11,732 bases of DNA from Gammaproteobacteria bacterium. Lineage in GTDB: Bacteria > Pseudomonadota > Gammaproteobacteria > Xanthomonadales > Marinicellaceae. Shown here piece after piece: positions 1-7,775 of the stretch. Positions within the stretch are counted from its first letter, which is position 1, and every line of letters starts with the position of its first letter. The notes beneath the pieces were generated by a model. The model was not told the DNA's origin and did no database searches. It saw nothing but the letters and a program-made list of their open reading frames with translations. Location of the stretch: assembly GCA_030426705.1 (NCBI GenBank), contig JAUHXW010000066.1, positions 1-11,732 of the forward strand, given 5' to 3'. The position numbers and the translations under genes are program-made.

Positions 1-597
1 ATGTATTATCATCCGTTAAAAGCCACTTATGATTTACAACAAGTGGACTGGCTTTATCTTCATGAAGGCGTTCCAGGGCACCATTATCAAAGCCAGGTTG
101 CGGCTTTGTCTGATGTTTGTAAAGAAGTACAGCTGAATCAATCGGTGACATTTGGGCGTATGGCTTTTGTCGAAGGTTGGGCTGCTTATGTGGAAACACT
201 GGGCAAAGAATTGGGCCTGCTACGAAACCCAAGAAGTCATCAATTTGTATTGAAATGGCAGGCACTGCGAGCCATGCGGGTCATGGTTGATGTCGGCATT
301 CATGCCAAAGGCTGGACAGACGATCAGGCAGAGGCTCATTGGCTACAACACTTTCCAGAAGGTGCCGATGTGATGAGCCGTGAAATCAATCGCATCAAAA
401 GATGGCCCATGCAGGTTAATACCTATGTTTACGGTAAACACAAAATAGAACAATTGAAACAACATTTAATCGCTGACGAAAGTAATGGTTTTGATGTCAG
501 AACATTTCATCAAAACCTATTAAATATCAGTCACTTACCCATACATGTTTTGAATTATTATGCAAAACTGTTTGAACATCAGGAGAAAACTTTATGA
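1..597 (+). CDS. DUF885 family protein (predicted zinc metallopeptidase-like), C-terminal part
   Basis: This is the last 198 residues of a DUF885-family protein. The family is predicted to be metal-dependent peptidases and usually has well over 500 residues, so the ATG at base 1 is almost certainly an internal methionine and the true start lies to the left of the window. Visible signatures are HEGVPGHH at residues 21-28 (the probable metal-binding helix, with H21, E22 and H27), FVEGWAAYVE at 56-65 (E58 is a likely further ligand), and the conserved late stretch EINRIKRWPMQVNTYVYGK. The C-terminus looks complete. The stop TGA overlaps the start ATG of the next gene (ATGA), which suggests translational coupling with the PDZ/hydrolase. 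Family assignment is firm. Substrate and cell location cannot be told because the N-terminus is missing. Confidence 0.85.
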   Translation: MYYHPLKATYDLQQVDWLYLHEGVPGHHYQSQVAALSDVCKEVQLNQSVTFGRMAFVEGWAAYVETLGKELGLLRNPRSHQFVLKWQALRAMRVMVDVGIHAKGWTDDQAEAHWLQHFPEGADVMSREINRIKRWPMQVNTYVYGKHKIEQLKQHLIADESNGFDVRTFHQNLLNISHLPIHVLNYYAKLFEHQEKTL

Positions 598-1955
598 ACG
601 TAAAATCCTATTCTATGATCATAGGAATGTTGTTAATGTCATTGAGTAGTTCGGCATTACAACTTAAATCAACACCACTATTCGGGGTCAGAGGAGTCAC
701 CGCGGACACAGGGCAAGGCGTGGTTGTTCAAGGTGTTTTACCAGCTTCAACAGCAACAAAGGTTGGCTTGTTGGAAGGGGATGTGATTATTGAGTTGAAT
801 GGCCAGCAAGTCAGTGACTTTCAACAATTGATTGCCATGATCCAAACCATGAAAGTGGGTGAAAACATCGCTATAAAGGTTGATCGGGGGGATCAACAAC
901 GCTCATTGACTGGTCAAATACTGAGTAGACCACAGGAACAGCATGCACACTATGAAGTGATCTACGATGCTGTGAAATATAAAAATAATTTATTGCGCTC
1001 CATGGTTTATAAACCAGCTGATTTGAAAGCAGGGGAAAAACGTCTTGCACTGTATTACATACAAGGGTATACCTGTCAGTCAATAGATGCAGCCATGACG
1101 CCAGACTTGACTTTGCAGCACTTGCTGAATCAGGTAGTATTGAAAGGTTACGTGGTATATAAAATTGAAAAATTTGGCGTGGGTGATTCAGCGGGTGACT
1201 TGAAATGTTCACAGGTGGATTTCACTCAGGAAATGAACGGTTTTTTGGCTGGCATGAATGCGCTTAAAAAATATGAATTTGTTGATGAAAATAATGTATT
1301 TGTTTTTGGTCATTCTTTGGGAGGCGTTTATGCACCCATCATGGCTGAGCAGGCAACCATCAGAGGCATTGCCGTTTATGGTGCTGTGGTGAAGTCTTGG
1401 TATGATTATTTATTGGATATATTTTCTGAACAAGCGGTCATTTTTGGTACTGCTGCAGAACAGGCCAAATCCAATACAGAACGGCTTAAGCCATTGCTGC
1501 AGGCATGGTTAAAATCAGACCGAAGTTGGGGTGAAATTCAGAATGATGCGCAATATAAGGCGGCTTTCGAAGCCAATTTGATTCCAGTTCAAGGCGATCA
1601 GGTGTTTCACAGGCATTACAGTTTTTTCAGGGATTTGAATCGCTATGATTTGAAAGCAGCATGGCGTAACTATCAAGGCGCAGTGTTTGCCATGCACGGT
1701 GAGTATGATATTCAAGCCATCAGTGATGACTGGGCCAAAGACTTGACTGCGTTGGTCAATCAAAGCGAACCCGGAGTAGCAACCATGCAGGTTTTTGCCA
1801 ACACAGACCATGGATTGATGAAATATTCATCCATGCAAGCATTACAAGCTGATATGAGCGCAGGTAGATACAACCCGGTTCAACCCCGAGAGCACCTGAA
1901 TCCAGAAGTGGGTGAACAATTGATTCAATGGATGGAAAAAGTTTTGGCTGATTAA
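594..1955 (+). CDS. Exported PDZ domain-alpha/beta hydrolase fusion protein
   Basis: A 453-residue protein with a hydrophobic N-terminus (about residues 1-21, ending SSSALQ) that looks like a Sec signal peptide, so it probably acts in the periplasm. A PDZ domain follows (about 28-110, with GVVVQGVLPASTA and GLLEGDVIIELNGQQV, as in HtrA and C-terminal processing proteases). The rest is an alpha/beta hydrolase: nucleophile elbow GHSLGG at 239-244 (S241), a probable acid at D372 in HGEYD, and a probable catalytic histidine at H406 in TDHG, i.e. a complete Ser-Asp-His triad in the usual order. The start is supported by AGGAGA at 581-586, seven bases upstream. It is translationally coupled to the DUF885 gene, suggesting a joint role in peptide or ester hydrolysis (inference). 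The reaction and substrate are unknown; a peptidase-like or esterase activity is possible. PDZ joined to this fold is an uncommon arrangement. Confidence 0.85.
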   Translation: MNVKSYSMIIGMLLMSLSSSALQLKSTPLFGVRGVTADTGQGVVVQGVLPASTATKVGLLEGDVIIELNGQQVSDFQQLIAMIQTMKVGENIAIKVDRGDQQRSLTGQILSRPQEQHAHYEVIYDAVKYKNNLLRSMVYKPADLKAGEKRLALYYIQGYTCQSIDAAMTPDLTLQHLLNQVVLKGYVVYKIEKFGVGDSAGDLKCSQVDFTQEMNGFLAGMNALKKYEFVDENNVFVFGHSLGGVYAPIMAEQATIRGIAVYGAVVKSWYDYLLDIFSEQAVIFGTAAEQAKSNTERLKPLLQAWLKSDRSWGEIQNDAQYKAAFEANLIPVQGDQVFHRHYSFFRDLNRYDLKAAWRNYQGAVFAMHGEYDIQAISDDWAKDLTALVNQSEPGVATMQVFANTDHGLMKYSSMQALQADMSAGRYNPVQPREHLNPEVGEQLIQWMEKVLAD

Positions 1956-1971
1956 ATCTCTCAAAAAGCCG

Positions 1972-3993
1972 TCAAAAGACAGCATCTTTAATGCGTTCAA
2001 TTTCATCGCGTAGGTCGGCGGCTTTTTCAAATTCCAGGTTGGCAGCATGTTCTTTCATCTGTTTTTCCAATTTTTTCAGTAACTTACCCAAATCTTTTGC
2101 CTTTTTACCTGCGTATTGGTTTTTGTCTTCGGCAATTTTAACCAGTTGTGGTTGTTCGTTTTGTTCATAGGCTTCTTGTAAGTCGTGAATTTTACGAATG
2201 ACTGATTTGGGGGTGATGCCATGTTGTTCGTTATGAGCCATTTGTTTTTCGCGGCGGCGTTCAGTTTCGCTGATTGCCACTTCCATGGCTGCAGTGATTT
2301 TATCGCCATAAAGGATGGCTTTACCATGAACATTACGGCTGGCACGGCCAATGGTTTGAATCAATGAACTGGTAGAGCGTAAAAAGCCCTGTTTGTCAGC
2401 ATCCAGAATGGCCACCAATGAAACTTCAGGCATATCCAAACCTTCACGCAGTAGGTTAATACCCACCAATACGTCAAAAACGCCTTTGCGGAGGTCACGG
2501 ATGATTTCAACTCGCTCCACGGTATCAATTTCCGAATGTAAATATCTGACTTTGATGCCTTTATCGGTCAGATAATCCGTTAAATCCTCACTCATGCGTT
2601 TGGTCAAAGTGGTGACCAACACGCGTTCCTGTTTTTTGATGCGGATGTTGATTTCAGAGAGCAAGTCATCGACTTGAGTAGCTACTGGGCGTACTTCAAT
2701 TTCTGGATCTACCAGTCCGGTGGGTCGCACAATTTGTTCGACAATTTGTGCCTGATGATCGGCTTCATATTTACTGGGTGTGGCTGAGACAAATACCATG
2801 CGTGGTGTTCTTTGTTCCCATTCTTCAAACTTCAATGGCCTGTTGTCCAAAGCACAAGGCAAACGAAAACCAAATCGCACCAGATTTTCCTTGCGCGAGC
2901 GGTCGCCTTTGTACATGGCGCCGATTTGTGGAATGGTGACGTGCGACTCATCAACCACCAGTAAAGCATCGCTGGGCAAATAATCAAACAAACAGGGTGG
3001 CGGACTGCCCGGCGGCAAGCCAGTCAGGTGCCTGGAGTAATTTTCTATGCCAGTGCAGTAGCCCAACTCTTGCATCATTTCCAGGTCGTACATCGTCCGT
3101 TGTTCCAGTCTTTGTGCCTCTACAAGTCGATTTTCATCGTATAAAACCTTCAATCGATCTTTAAGTTCTTCGCGTATGTTACTGATAGCATTGAGAATTC
3201 GTTCCCTTGGAGTGGCATAATGTGAAGTAGGGAATATATTGATTTGTTGTTCGTCACTCAGCTTTTTGCCGGTTAATGGATCAAAAAAACTCAAAGTCTC
3301 AATTTCATCATCAAACATCTCAATGCGCACCGCCATCTTTTCCGAGTCTGCCGGAAACACATCAATGACCTCGCCACGAACCCGAAACGTGCCACGTTCA
3401 AGAATGATGTCATTGCGGTTGTATTGCAGTTCGGCCAAACGCCTGAGCAGGGTGCGTTGATCAATGGTATCACCGACGTTTAAAGATATCAGCATCTGCA
3501 AATAAGACTGTGGATCACCCAAACCATAAATCGCTGAAACCGTGGCGACAATGATTACATCCTGGCGTTCCATCAAAGACTTGGTGGCAGACAATCGCAT
3601 TTGTTCGATGTATTCATTGATCGAGGCGTCTTTTTCGATGTACAAATCAGTGGCTGGAATATAAGCTTCTGGCTGATAATAATCGTAGTAGGAAACAAAA
3701 TATTCGACCGCATTGTCAGGAAAAAACTCTTTGAACTCCGCGTACAATTGGGCCGCCAAAGTTTTGTTGTGCGCCATGATCATGGTGGTCTTTTGCACCT
3801 TGTTGATCATGTGGGCAATGGTGAAGGTTTTACCCGAACCAGTCACCCCAAGTAACGTCTGGGCTTTCAAACCATCCTCAAAGCCTTGTGCCAGTTTCTC
3901 TATCGCCTGTGGCTGATCACCAGCGGGCTCAAATGGGCTGTTGATTTTAAACGGATTGGCCTTCTTTTTGATTTGCAAGTTGATGGTTTCCAT
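1972..3993 (-). CDS. uvrB: UvrABC excinuclease subunit B (UvrB)
   Basis: Complete 673-residue UvrB, the damage-verifying helicase of nucleotide excision repair. It is loaded on DNA by UvrA and then recruits UvrC for incision. Visible in order: Walker A GVTGSGKT at 49-56, the tyrosine-rich beta-hairpin that inserts between strands (SYYDYYQPEAYIP, about 101-113), the Walker B-like DESH at 348-351, helicase motif VI QTIGRASR at 546-553, and a C-terminal UVR domain (about 637-671, ending NLEFEKAADLRDEIERIKD) that contacts UvrC. Length matches the E. coli protein, but the N-terminus is about ten residues longer (METINLQIKKKAN before PFKINS) and no clear Shine-Dalgarno precedes the ATG. It converges on the PDZ/hydrolase gene with a 16-base gap and diverges from the MepA-like gene with 23 bases between start codons. 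Confidence 0.98.
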   Translation of the reverse strand: METINLQIKKKANPFKINSPFEPAGDQPQAIEKLAQGFEDGLKAQTLLGVTGSGKTFTIAHMINKVQKTTMIMAHNKTLAAQLYAEFKEFFPDNAVEYFVSYYDYYQPEAYIPATDLYIEKDASINEYIEQMRLSATKSLMERQDVIIVATVSAIYGLGDPQSYLQMLISLNVGDTIDQRTLLRRLAELQYNRNDIILERGTFRVRGEVIDVFPADSEKMAVRIEMFDDEIETLSFFDPLTGKKLSDEQQINIFPTSHYATPRERILNAISNIREELKDRLKVLYDENRLVEAQRLEQRTMYDLEMMQELGYCTGIENYSRHLTGLPPGSPPPCLFDYLPSDALLVVDESHVTIPQIGAMYKGDRSRKENLVRFGFRLPCALDNRPLKFEEWEQRTPRMVFVSATPSKYEADHQAQIVEQIVRPTGLVDPEIEVRPVATQVDDLLSEINIRIKKQERVLVTTLTKRMSEDLTDYLTDKGIKVRYLHSEIDTVERVEIIRDLRKGVFDVLVGINLLREGLDMPEVSLVAILDADKQGFLRSTSSLIQTIGRASRNVHGKAILYGDKITAAMEVAISETERRREKQMAHNEQHGITPKSVIRKIHDLQEAYEQNEQPQLVKIAEDKNQYAGKKAKDLGKLLKKLEKQMKEHAANLEFEKAADLRDEIERIKDAVF

Positions 3994-4013
3994 GGCAGAT
4001 ATGGTACAGTATC

Positions 4014-4042
4014 TTTATGCAATTATTAAGACGAATTTTCAA
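4014..4042 (-). promoter_or_regulatory. Candidate sigma70 promoter for uvrB, with a LexA-like half-site beside it
   Basis: On the minus strand, TTGAAA (4042-4037) and CATAAA (4019-4014) are separated by 17 bases. This would start transcription near 4006 and give a very short leader before the uvrB ATG at 3993. The elements lie inside the first codons of the divergent MepA-like gene. Next to it, at 4011-4005 on the minus strand, is TACTGTA, the left half of a gammaproteobacterial LexA box. The matching right half (ACAG eight bases after CTGT) is absent, so SOS control is not shown. The -10 is a weak match (4 of 6). Confidence 0.3.
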
Positions 4043-4721
4043 AACAGCCGGATGTTTAATTTTGTGTTTGAATTCAGTGTCGAGTATAGCTGAAGCACCT
4101 AACAGCCAATGTTTTGGCACAACCAGTCAGGGCAAGCTAAAACACGGAGTTATATTGCCTAAAAAAGGGGATAATTTTGTTGTTTTTAGTGAGCTGGCAT
4201 GGCATTTAGGCAGAACCTATGTCCACTCAAAGGTTGCTGAAGTGGTACTGAGTGCTTATCAGCAGTTAGCGACACAATCAGCCGATAAAAAATTTATGTA
4301 TGCTGAGACCGGTTGGATAAAAGGTGGAAAATTTTCACCACACAAAACCCACCAAAATGGTTTGTCTGTTGATTTTATGGTGCCAGTCGTTGATAAGAAA
4401 GGAAACTCAGCTTATTTACCCATAACAGTGAAAAATAAATTGGGTTATAACATTGAGTTTGATGCTGCTGGGAAGTTTGAGCAATACACCATAGATTTCA
4501 ATGTGTTGGCATTACATTTAAAAGTGTTGAATGAAACCGCCAAATCACTTGGGTTTGGTATCAGTCGGGTTTTCTTCGATCCAAAACTACAAAAGAAACT
4601 GTTTGCAACAGAACAAGGTGATTATCTAAAAGCGAACATCAAATTCAATACAAAGCAAGCCTGGGTGAGACATGATGAGCATTATCATGTGGATTTTGAT
4701 TTGCCTTGTGAGTCTCTTTAG
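4017..4721 (+). CDS. MepA-like penicillin-insensitive murein endopeptidase (peptidase M74-type), exported
   Basis: A 234-residue protein with a signal peptide (positive MQLLRRIFK, hydrophobic AGCLILCL, likely cleavage after A25 or A27), so it acts in the periplasm. It keeps the metal-site pattern of MepA and related LAS-type enzymes: HKTHQNGLSVD (H109, H112, D119; H112 and D119 are the probable zinc ligands) and HDEHYHVDF (H219, H222, H224; H224 is the probable third ligand). MepA cleaves D-Ala-meso-DAP cross-links in peptidoglycan, so a cell-wall hydrolase role is the best inference. Sequence outside the motifs differs from E. coli MepA and the protein is somewhat shorter, so the exact bond cleaved is uncertain. 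No strong Shine-Dalgarno precedes the ATG. It sits alone between uvrB (divergent) and the aminotransferase; any promoter must lie within the start of uvrB, and I see no strong one there. Confidence 0.75.
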   Translation: MQLLRRIFKTAGCLILCLNSVSSIAEAPNSQCFGTTSQGKLKHGVILPKKGDNFVVFSELAWHLGRTYVHSKVAEVVLSAYQQLATQSADKKFMYAETGWIKGGKFSPHKTHQNGLSVDFMVPVVDKKGNSAYLPITVKNKLGYNIEFDAAGKFEQYTIDFNVLALHLKVLNETAKSLGFGISRVFFDPKLQKKLFATEQGDYLKANIKFNTKQAWVRHDEHYHVDFDLPCESL

Positions 4722-4762
4722 TTTAAAAACCTGGCCAATAACCACCTTTTCTAAGAAAAAGG

Positions 4763-4790
4763 TTGCCATATTGTTACAGTCTCTTATGAT
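4763..4790 (+). promoter_or_regulatory. Predicted sigma70 promoter for the aminotransferase-thiI gene cluster
   Basis: TTGCCA (4763-4768, 5 of 6 matches to the -35 consensus) and TATGAT (4785-4790, 5 of 6 matches to the -10 consensus) are separated by 16 bases in the only sizeable intergenic gap of the window (4722-4818). Transcription would begin near 4797 and leave a leader of about 20 bases before the ATG at 4819. No operator is evident. Called by eye only. Confidence 0.5.
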
Positions 4791-4818
4791 AGTCACTTTT
4801 TATCATTGAGCCGTTGAT

Positions 4819-6015
4819 ATGAGTGATTTTGTTGCCGATTTAGTGAAGCAAGTGAAGCCTTCTGCGACCATTGCAGTGAGCATGAAAGCTGCTGAATTGA
4901 AAAGAGCGGGTAAGGACGTGATTGGTTTGGGTGCGGGCGAGCCTGATTTTGATACGCCTGACCACATCAAAGATGCTGCCATTGCTGCCATCAAAGCAGG
5001 TCAAACCAAGTATACCGCCGTTGACGGCACACCTGAATTAAAGCAGGCCATTATCGGTAAATTGCTCCGAGAAAATCATGTCAGCTATCAGCCCAATGAA
5101 ATTCTGGTTTCCTGTGGGGCCAAGCACAGCATTTCCAATTTATTGAATGCGGTCATCAACCCGGGTGACGAAGTCATCATTCCAGCACCTTATTGGGTGT
5201 CTTATCCGGACATGACCTTATTGGCAGGTGGTGAATCAGTGATTGTTAATACCACCATGGCTGATGATTTTAAAATCACCGCGGAACAATTGCGTGAAGC
5301 CATCACAGACAAAACCCGTCTGGTGATGTTGAATTCGCCCAGTAACCCAACAGGTAAAGCCTATACACGTGTTGAAATGCAGGCCCTGGGTGAAGTGATT
5401 GTTGAAAATCCACATGTGTTGGTGGCCACCGATGATATTTATGAACACATTTATTGGGGCGCTGAACCTTTGGCTAATTTGGTGGAACTGTTTCCTGAAA
5501 TCAGAGACAGGGTCATCATCATCAATGGTGTTTCAAAAGCCTATGCCATGACCGGTTGGCGCATTGGTTATGCGGCTGGCCATCAAGACATCATTGCTGC
5601 CATGCGTAAAATCCAGTCGCAAAGCACTTCAAATCCATGCTCCATTTCACAAGCGGCTGCCACCGAAGCCTACAATGGGCCTCAAGATTGTTTGGGTGTC
5701 ATGAAAGCCGCTTTTAAAGAGCGACATGATTACCTGGTAGAGGCTTTGAATCAAATTCCTGGCTTGAAATGTGCCCAGGGTGAGGGGGCGTTTTATGCCT
5801 TTCCTGATGTGACTGAAGTTGTCGCTAAAGTCGACGGCATCAGTGATGATGTTGAATTGGCCACCTGGTTATTGGAAAACGCAGGTGTGGCTGTGGTTCC
5901 TGGAACGCCTTTTGGCGCGCCGGGCTATGTGCGTCTGTCTTTTGCGACATCGATTGACGTGCTCAAAGCTGCGGTGGCGCGTTTGGATGATGCCATCAGG
6001 CCTTTTTTTGCATAA
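4819..6015 (+). CDS. PLP-dependent aspartate (or aspartate/prephenate) aminotransferase, class I subgroup 1-beta
   Basis: A 398-residue fold-type I aminotransferase, cytoplasmic. It follows the Thermus/Bacillus/Rhizobium 1-beta aspartate aminotransferases (AspB/AatA type) rather than E. coli AspC. Visible are KPSATIAV near the start, GAGEPDFDTP (38-47), YWVSYPDM, NSPSNPTG (cofactor binding), the PLP Schiff-base lysine K240 in NGVSKAYAMTGWRIGY, and GYVRLSFA near the end, whose arginine binds the substrate alpha-carboxylate. K102 in CGAKHS aligns with the lysine that contacts the distal carboxylate in the Thermus enzyme, supporting dicarboxylic substrates such as aspartate/oxaloacetate with 2-oxoglutarate/glutamate. 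Some members of this subgroup also transaminate prephenate, which cannot be decided here. Only a weak TGAG (4807-4810) precedes the ATG. thiI begins 16 bases downstream, so it is probably the first gene of the operon. Confidence 0.9.
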   Translation: MSDFVADLVKQVKPSATIAVSMKAAELKRAGKDVIGLGAGEPDFDTPDHIKDAAIAAIKAGQTKYTAVDGTPELKQAIIGKLLRENHVSYQPNEILVSCGAKHSISNLLNAVINPGDEVIIPAPYWVSYPDMTLLAGGESVIVNTTMADDFKITAEQLREAITDKTRLVMLNSPSNPTGKAYTRVEMQALGEVIVENPHVLVATDDIYEHIYWGAEPLANLVELFPEIRDRVIIINGVSKAYAMTGWRIGYAAGHQDIIAAMRKIQSQSTSNPCSISQAAATEAYNGPQDCLGVMKAAFKERHDYLVEALNQIPGLKCAQGEGAFYAFPDVTEVVAKVDGISDDVELATWLLENAGVAVVPGTPFGAPGYVRLSFATSIDVLKAAVARLDDAIRPFFA

Positions 6016-6031
6016 GGGTGGTTGATACGTA

Positions 6032-7288
6032 ATGAGATACCGCATTGTTGTTTCATATGCTGAACTGGCGTTAAAGGGTAAAAATCGCAGTCAATTTGTT
6101 AAGCGTCTGCGGCAAAATATCAGACGAAAGCTCAAATCTTTGGAATTGAATTGGGAAGTCATTTCCATCCATGACCGTATTTTTGTTGAAGTGGCTGACA
6201 AAGATGCCGAGGTGGCTAAAAAAGCCGTTGAAGAGATTGCTCGTATTCCAGGCATTGCCTGGTTGAGTTTTGTGCATTGGTTTTCGGAAAAAGAATACCG
6301 TTTTCTGCAGGCAGACCCTGATTTGCAACCCATCCATGATGTCATCAAAACCATGGCACAGGAAACCTATCAACCGGGTAAAACATTCGCTTTGAATATC
6401 AAAAGAAGCGATAAAAATTTTCGCACCACTTCACAGGATTTTGCGCAACAACTGGCCAAAACCATTTTTGAAAACAGTGAGTGGCGTGATGTGAATCTAA
6501 AACATGCCGATCAGTTTTTCTACGTTAATATCAGCTCGCGTGGTATTTCGGTGCATACCAATAAAATCAAAGCTACTGGTGGATTGCCAGTTTCAACCAC
6601 GGGGCGGGTACTGACGCTGTTATCAGGAGGATTTGACTCTCCTGTGGCAGGGTGGTTGATGGCCAATCGGGGTTGCAATGTTGATTTTGTGCATTTCTCG
6701 GCCAGTCACCACAATCTTGATGATGTGGAAAACTACAAAATTTCCCGCATTGTGAAACAACTCAGTGAAATCACGGGTCGTTCTCGATTGTATATTGTGC
6801 CTTATACACACTTTGATATGGCTTTGTTGGAGCACAATCTGGCTTATGATTTGATTTTGTTCAGACGATTTATGGCCAGGGTTTCCGAGCGGATTATGCA
6901 AAACATCGAAGCCCAGGCTTTGGTGACTGGTGATAACCTGGGGCAGGTGGCTTCGCAAACATTGGAAAACATCAACTCAATGAATCAGGCCATCACTGCG
7001 CCGATATTGCGACCCTTGTTGACCTATAACAAGGAGCAGATCATTGAATTATCAAATAAATTGGATTTATTTGAAATTTGTTGTGAGCCTTATAAGGATT
7101 GTTGCGCTTTGATCAGTAAAAATCCACGAACCAAGTCGAAAGCTGATTTGATGGAAAAACTGGAAGTGAACCATTTAGAAGATTACGAGGAATTGATTGA
7201 AGACACTTTGGCTGAAATGACCGAAGTGGCTTACAGTTATGGTCGGGTGATTTATAAAAACCATGGTGGCAGTGAAACCAATGACTGA
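6032..7288 (+). CDS. thiI: tRNA 4-thiouridine synthase ThiI, short form without rhodanese domain
   Basis: ThiI uses ATP to adenylate U8 of tRNA and inserts sulfur to make 4-thiouridine, and in many bacteria also serves thiamine thiazole synthesis. The 418 residues contain an N-terminal ferredoxin-like region (YAELALKGKNRSQF near 9-22), a THUMP domain (about 60-170), and a PP-loop pyrophosphatase domain with SGGFDS at 198-203. Cysteines cluster in CCEPYKDCC (C350, C351, C357, C358), the region that holds the catalytic cysteine in other ThiI proteins. The E. coli protein is about 482 residues because of a C-terminal rhodanese domain carrying the persulfide cysteine; that domain is absent here, as in Bacillus. 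Sulfur must therefore come directly from a cysteine desulfurase or a separate carrier (inference). GGTGG at 6017-6021 is a possible ribosome binding site, ten bases before the ATG. Its end overlaps the acetyltransferase start. Confidence 0.95.
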   Translation: MRYRIVVSYAELALKGKNRSQFVKRLRQNIRRKLKSLELNWEVISIHDRIFVEVADKDAEVAKKAVEEIARIPGIAWLSFVHWFSEKEYRFLQADPDLQPIHDVIKTMAQETYQPGKTFALNIKRSDKNFRTTSQDFAQQLAKTIFENSEWRDVNLKHADQFFYVNISSRGISVHTNKIKATGGLPVSTTGRVLTLLSGGFDSPVAGWLMANRGCNVDFVHFSASHHNLDDVENYKISRIVKQLSEITGRSRLYIVPYTHFDMALLEHNLAYDLILFRRFMARVSERIMQNIEAQALVTGDNLGQVASQTLENINSMNQAITAPILRPLLTYNKEQIIELSNKLDLFEICCEPYKDCCALISKNPRTKSKADLMEKLEVNHLEDYEELIEDTLAEMTEVAYSYGRVIYKNHGGSETND

Positions 7289-7775
7289 ACCACTGATTCG
7301 CCTGATTGAACCCAAAGATAACCAGCAGGTGAAACGGTTGGTACAGGAAACGCTGGCTGAATTTGGTATTGTTGGTGAAGGCTTTGCTGGCGTGGATCCG
7401 GAACTAGAGGACATGCATGCAGCTTACGCCGATGAACTCAGCGCTTATTATGTGATTGAAGTGAATGGAGAGGTGTTGGGCGTGGGCGGTTACGCACCTT
7501 TGGCTGGTACTGAGCCTGGCACCACAGCTGAGTTGCGAAAAATGTATTTTCGACCACAATTGAGGGGCATGGGTTTGGGTCAAAAAATGATTGAGTTGTG
7601 TATTCAGGGCGCACGCAAAGCAGGTTTCAATGAGATGTATCTGGAGACCGTTGAAGGCATGAAAGCCGCACAAAAACTCTATGTGAAAAATGGTTTTACC
7701 TATCTTGATTGTGCCATGGGTGATACGGGTCATACTGGTTGTGGTGTACGGATGTTAAAGGAGTTGCATGCGTAG
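7281..7775 (+). CDS. GNAT family N-acetyltransferase
   Basis: A small acetyl-CoA-dependent acyltransferase of the GNAT superfamily, cytoplasmic, 164 residues from the chosen start. The core is clear: strand beta-4 ELRKMYF followed by the pyrophosphate-binding loop RGMGLG (about residues 95-100), then the helix QKMIELCIQGARKAGF, and the late strand and turn YLETVEGMKAAQKLYVKNGF typical of the family. I prefer ATG 7281 because GGTGG at 7266-7270 lies ten bases upstream and the overlap with the thiI stop is then only 8 bases. ATG 7263 would add six residues and has no ribosome binding site. Substrate is unknown; its position between thiI and the Kelch gene suggests only co-transcription. Confidence 0.88.
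   Translation: MTEPLIRLIEPKDNQQVKRLVQETLAEFGIVGEGFAGVDPELEDMHAAYADELSAYYVIEVNGEVLGVGGYAPLAGTEPGTTAELRKMYFRPQLRGMGLGQKMIELCIQGARKAGFNEMYLETVEGMKAAQKLYVKNGFTYLDCAMGDTGHTGCGVRMLKELHA
7758..7763 (+). promoter_or_regulatory. Shine-Dalgarno for the Kelch-repeat gene
   Basis: AAGGAG, four bases upstream of the ATG at 7768 and inside the last codons of the acetyltransferase gene. It is the strongest internal ribosome binding site in the cluster and supports the start that overlaps the upstream stop by 8 bases. Confidence 0.7.

Noticed and set aside
3601..3855. Reading frames of 60-113 codons on the strand opposite uvrB and the other large genes
   Set aside because: They lie wholly inside strongly conserved genes, have no recognisable domains or ribosome binding sites, and are explained as shadow frames.
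3994..4011. Complete LexA (SOS) box upstream of uvrB
   Set aside because: Only one half, TACTGTA, is present. The expected ACAG after an eight-base spacer is TGCC, so the palindrome is missing.
4744..4763. Intrinsic terminator after the MepA-like gene
   Set aside because: ACCTTTT and AAAAGGT can form a seven-pair stem around CTAAGA, but the stem is AT-rich and no T-run follows. Not convincing.
4785..4815. Small inverted repeat TGATA...TATCA near the aminotransferase start as an operator
   Set aside because: Only five base pairs with a nine-base spacer, which is likely to occur by chance in AT-rich intergenic DNA.
7263..7280. ATG 7263 as the start of the acetyltransferase
   Set aside because: No ribosome binding site, and a longer overlap with thiI. 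ATG 7281 has GGTGG at a suitable distance. The choice is not certain.
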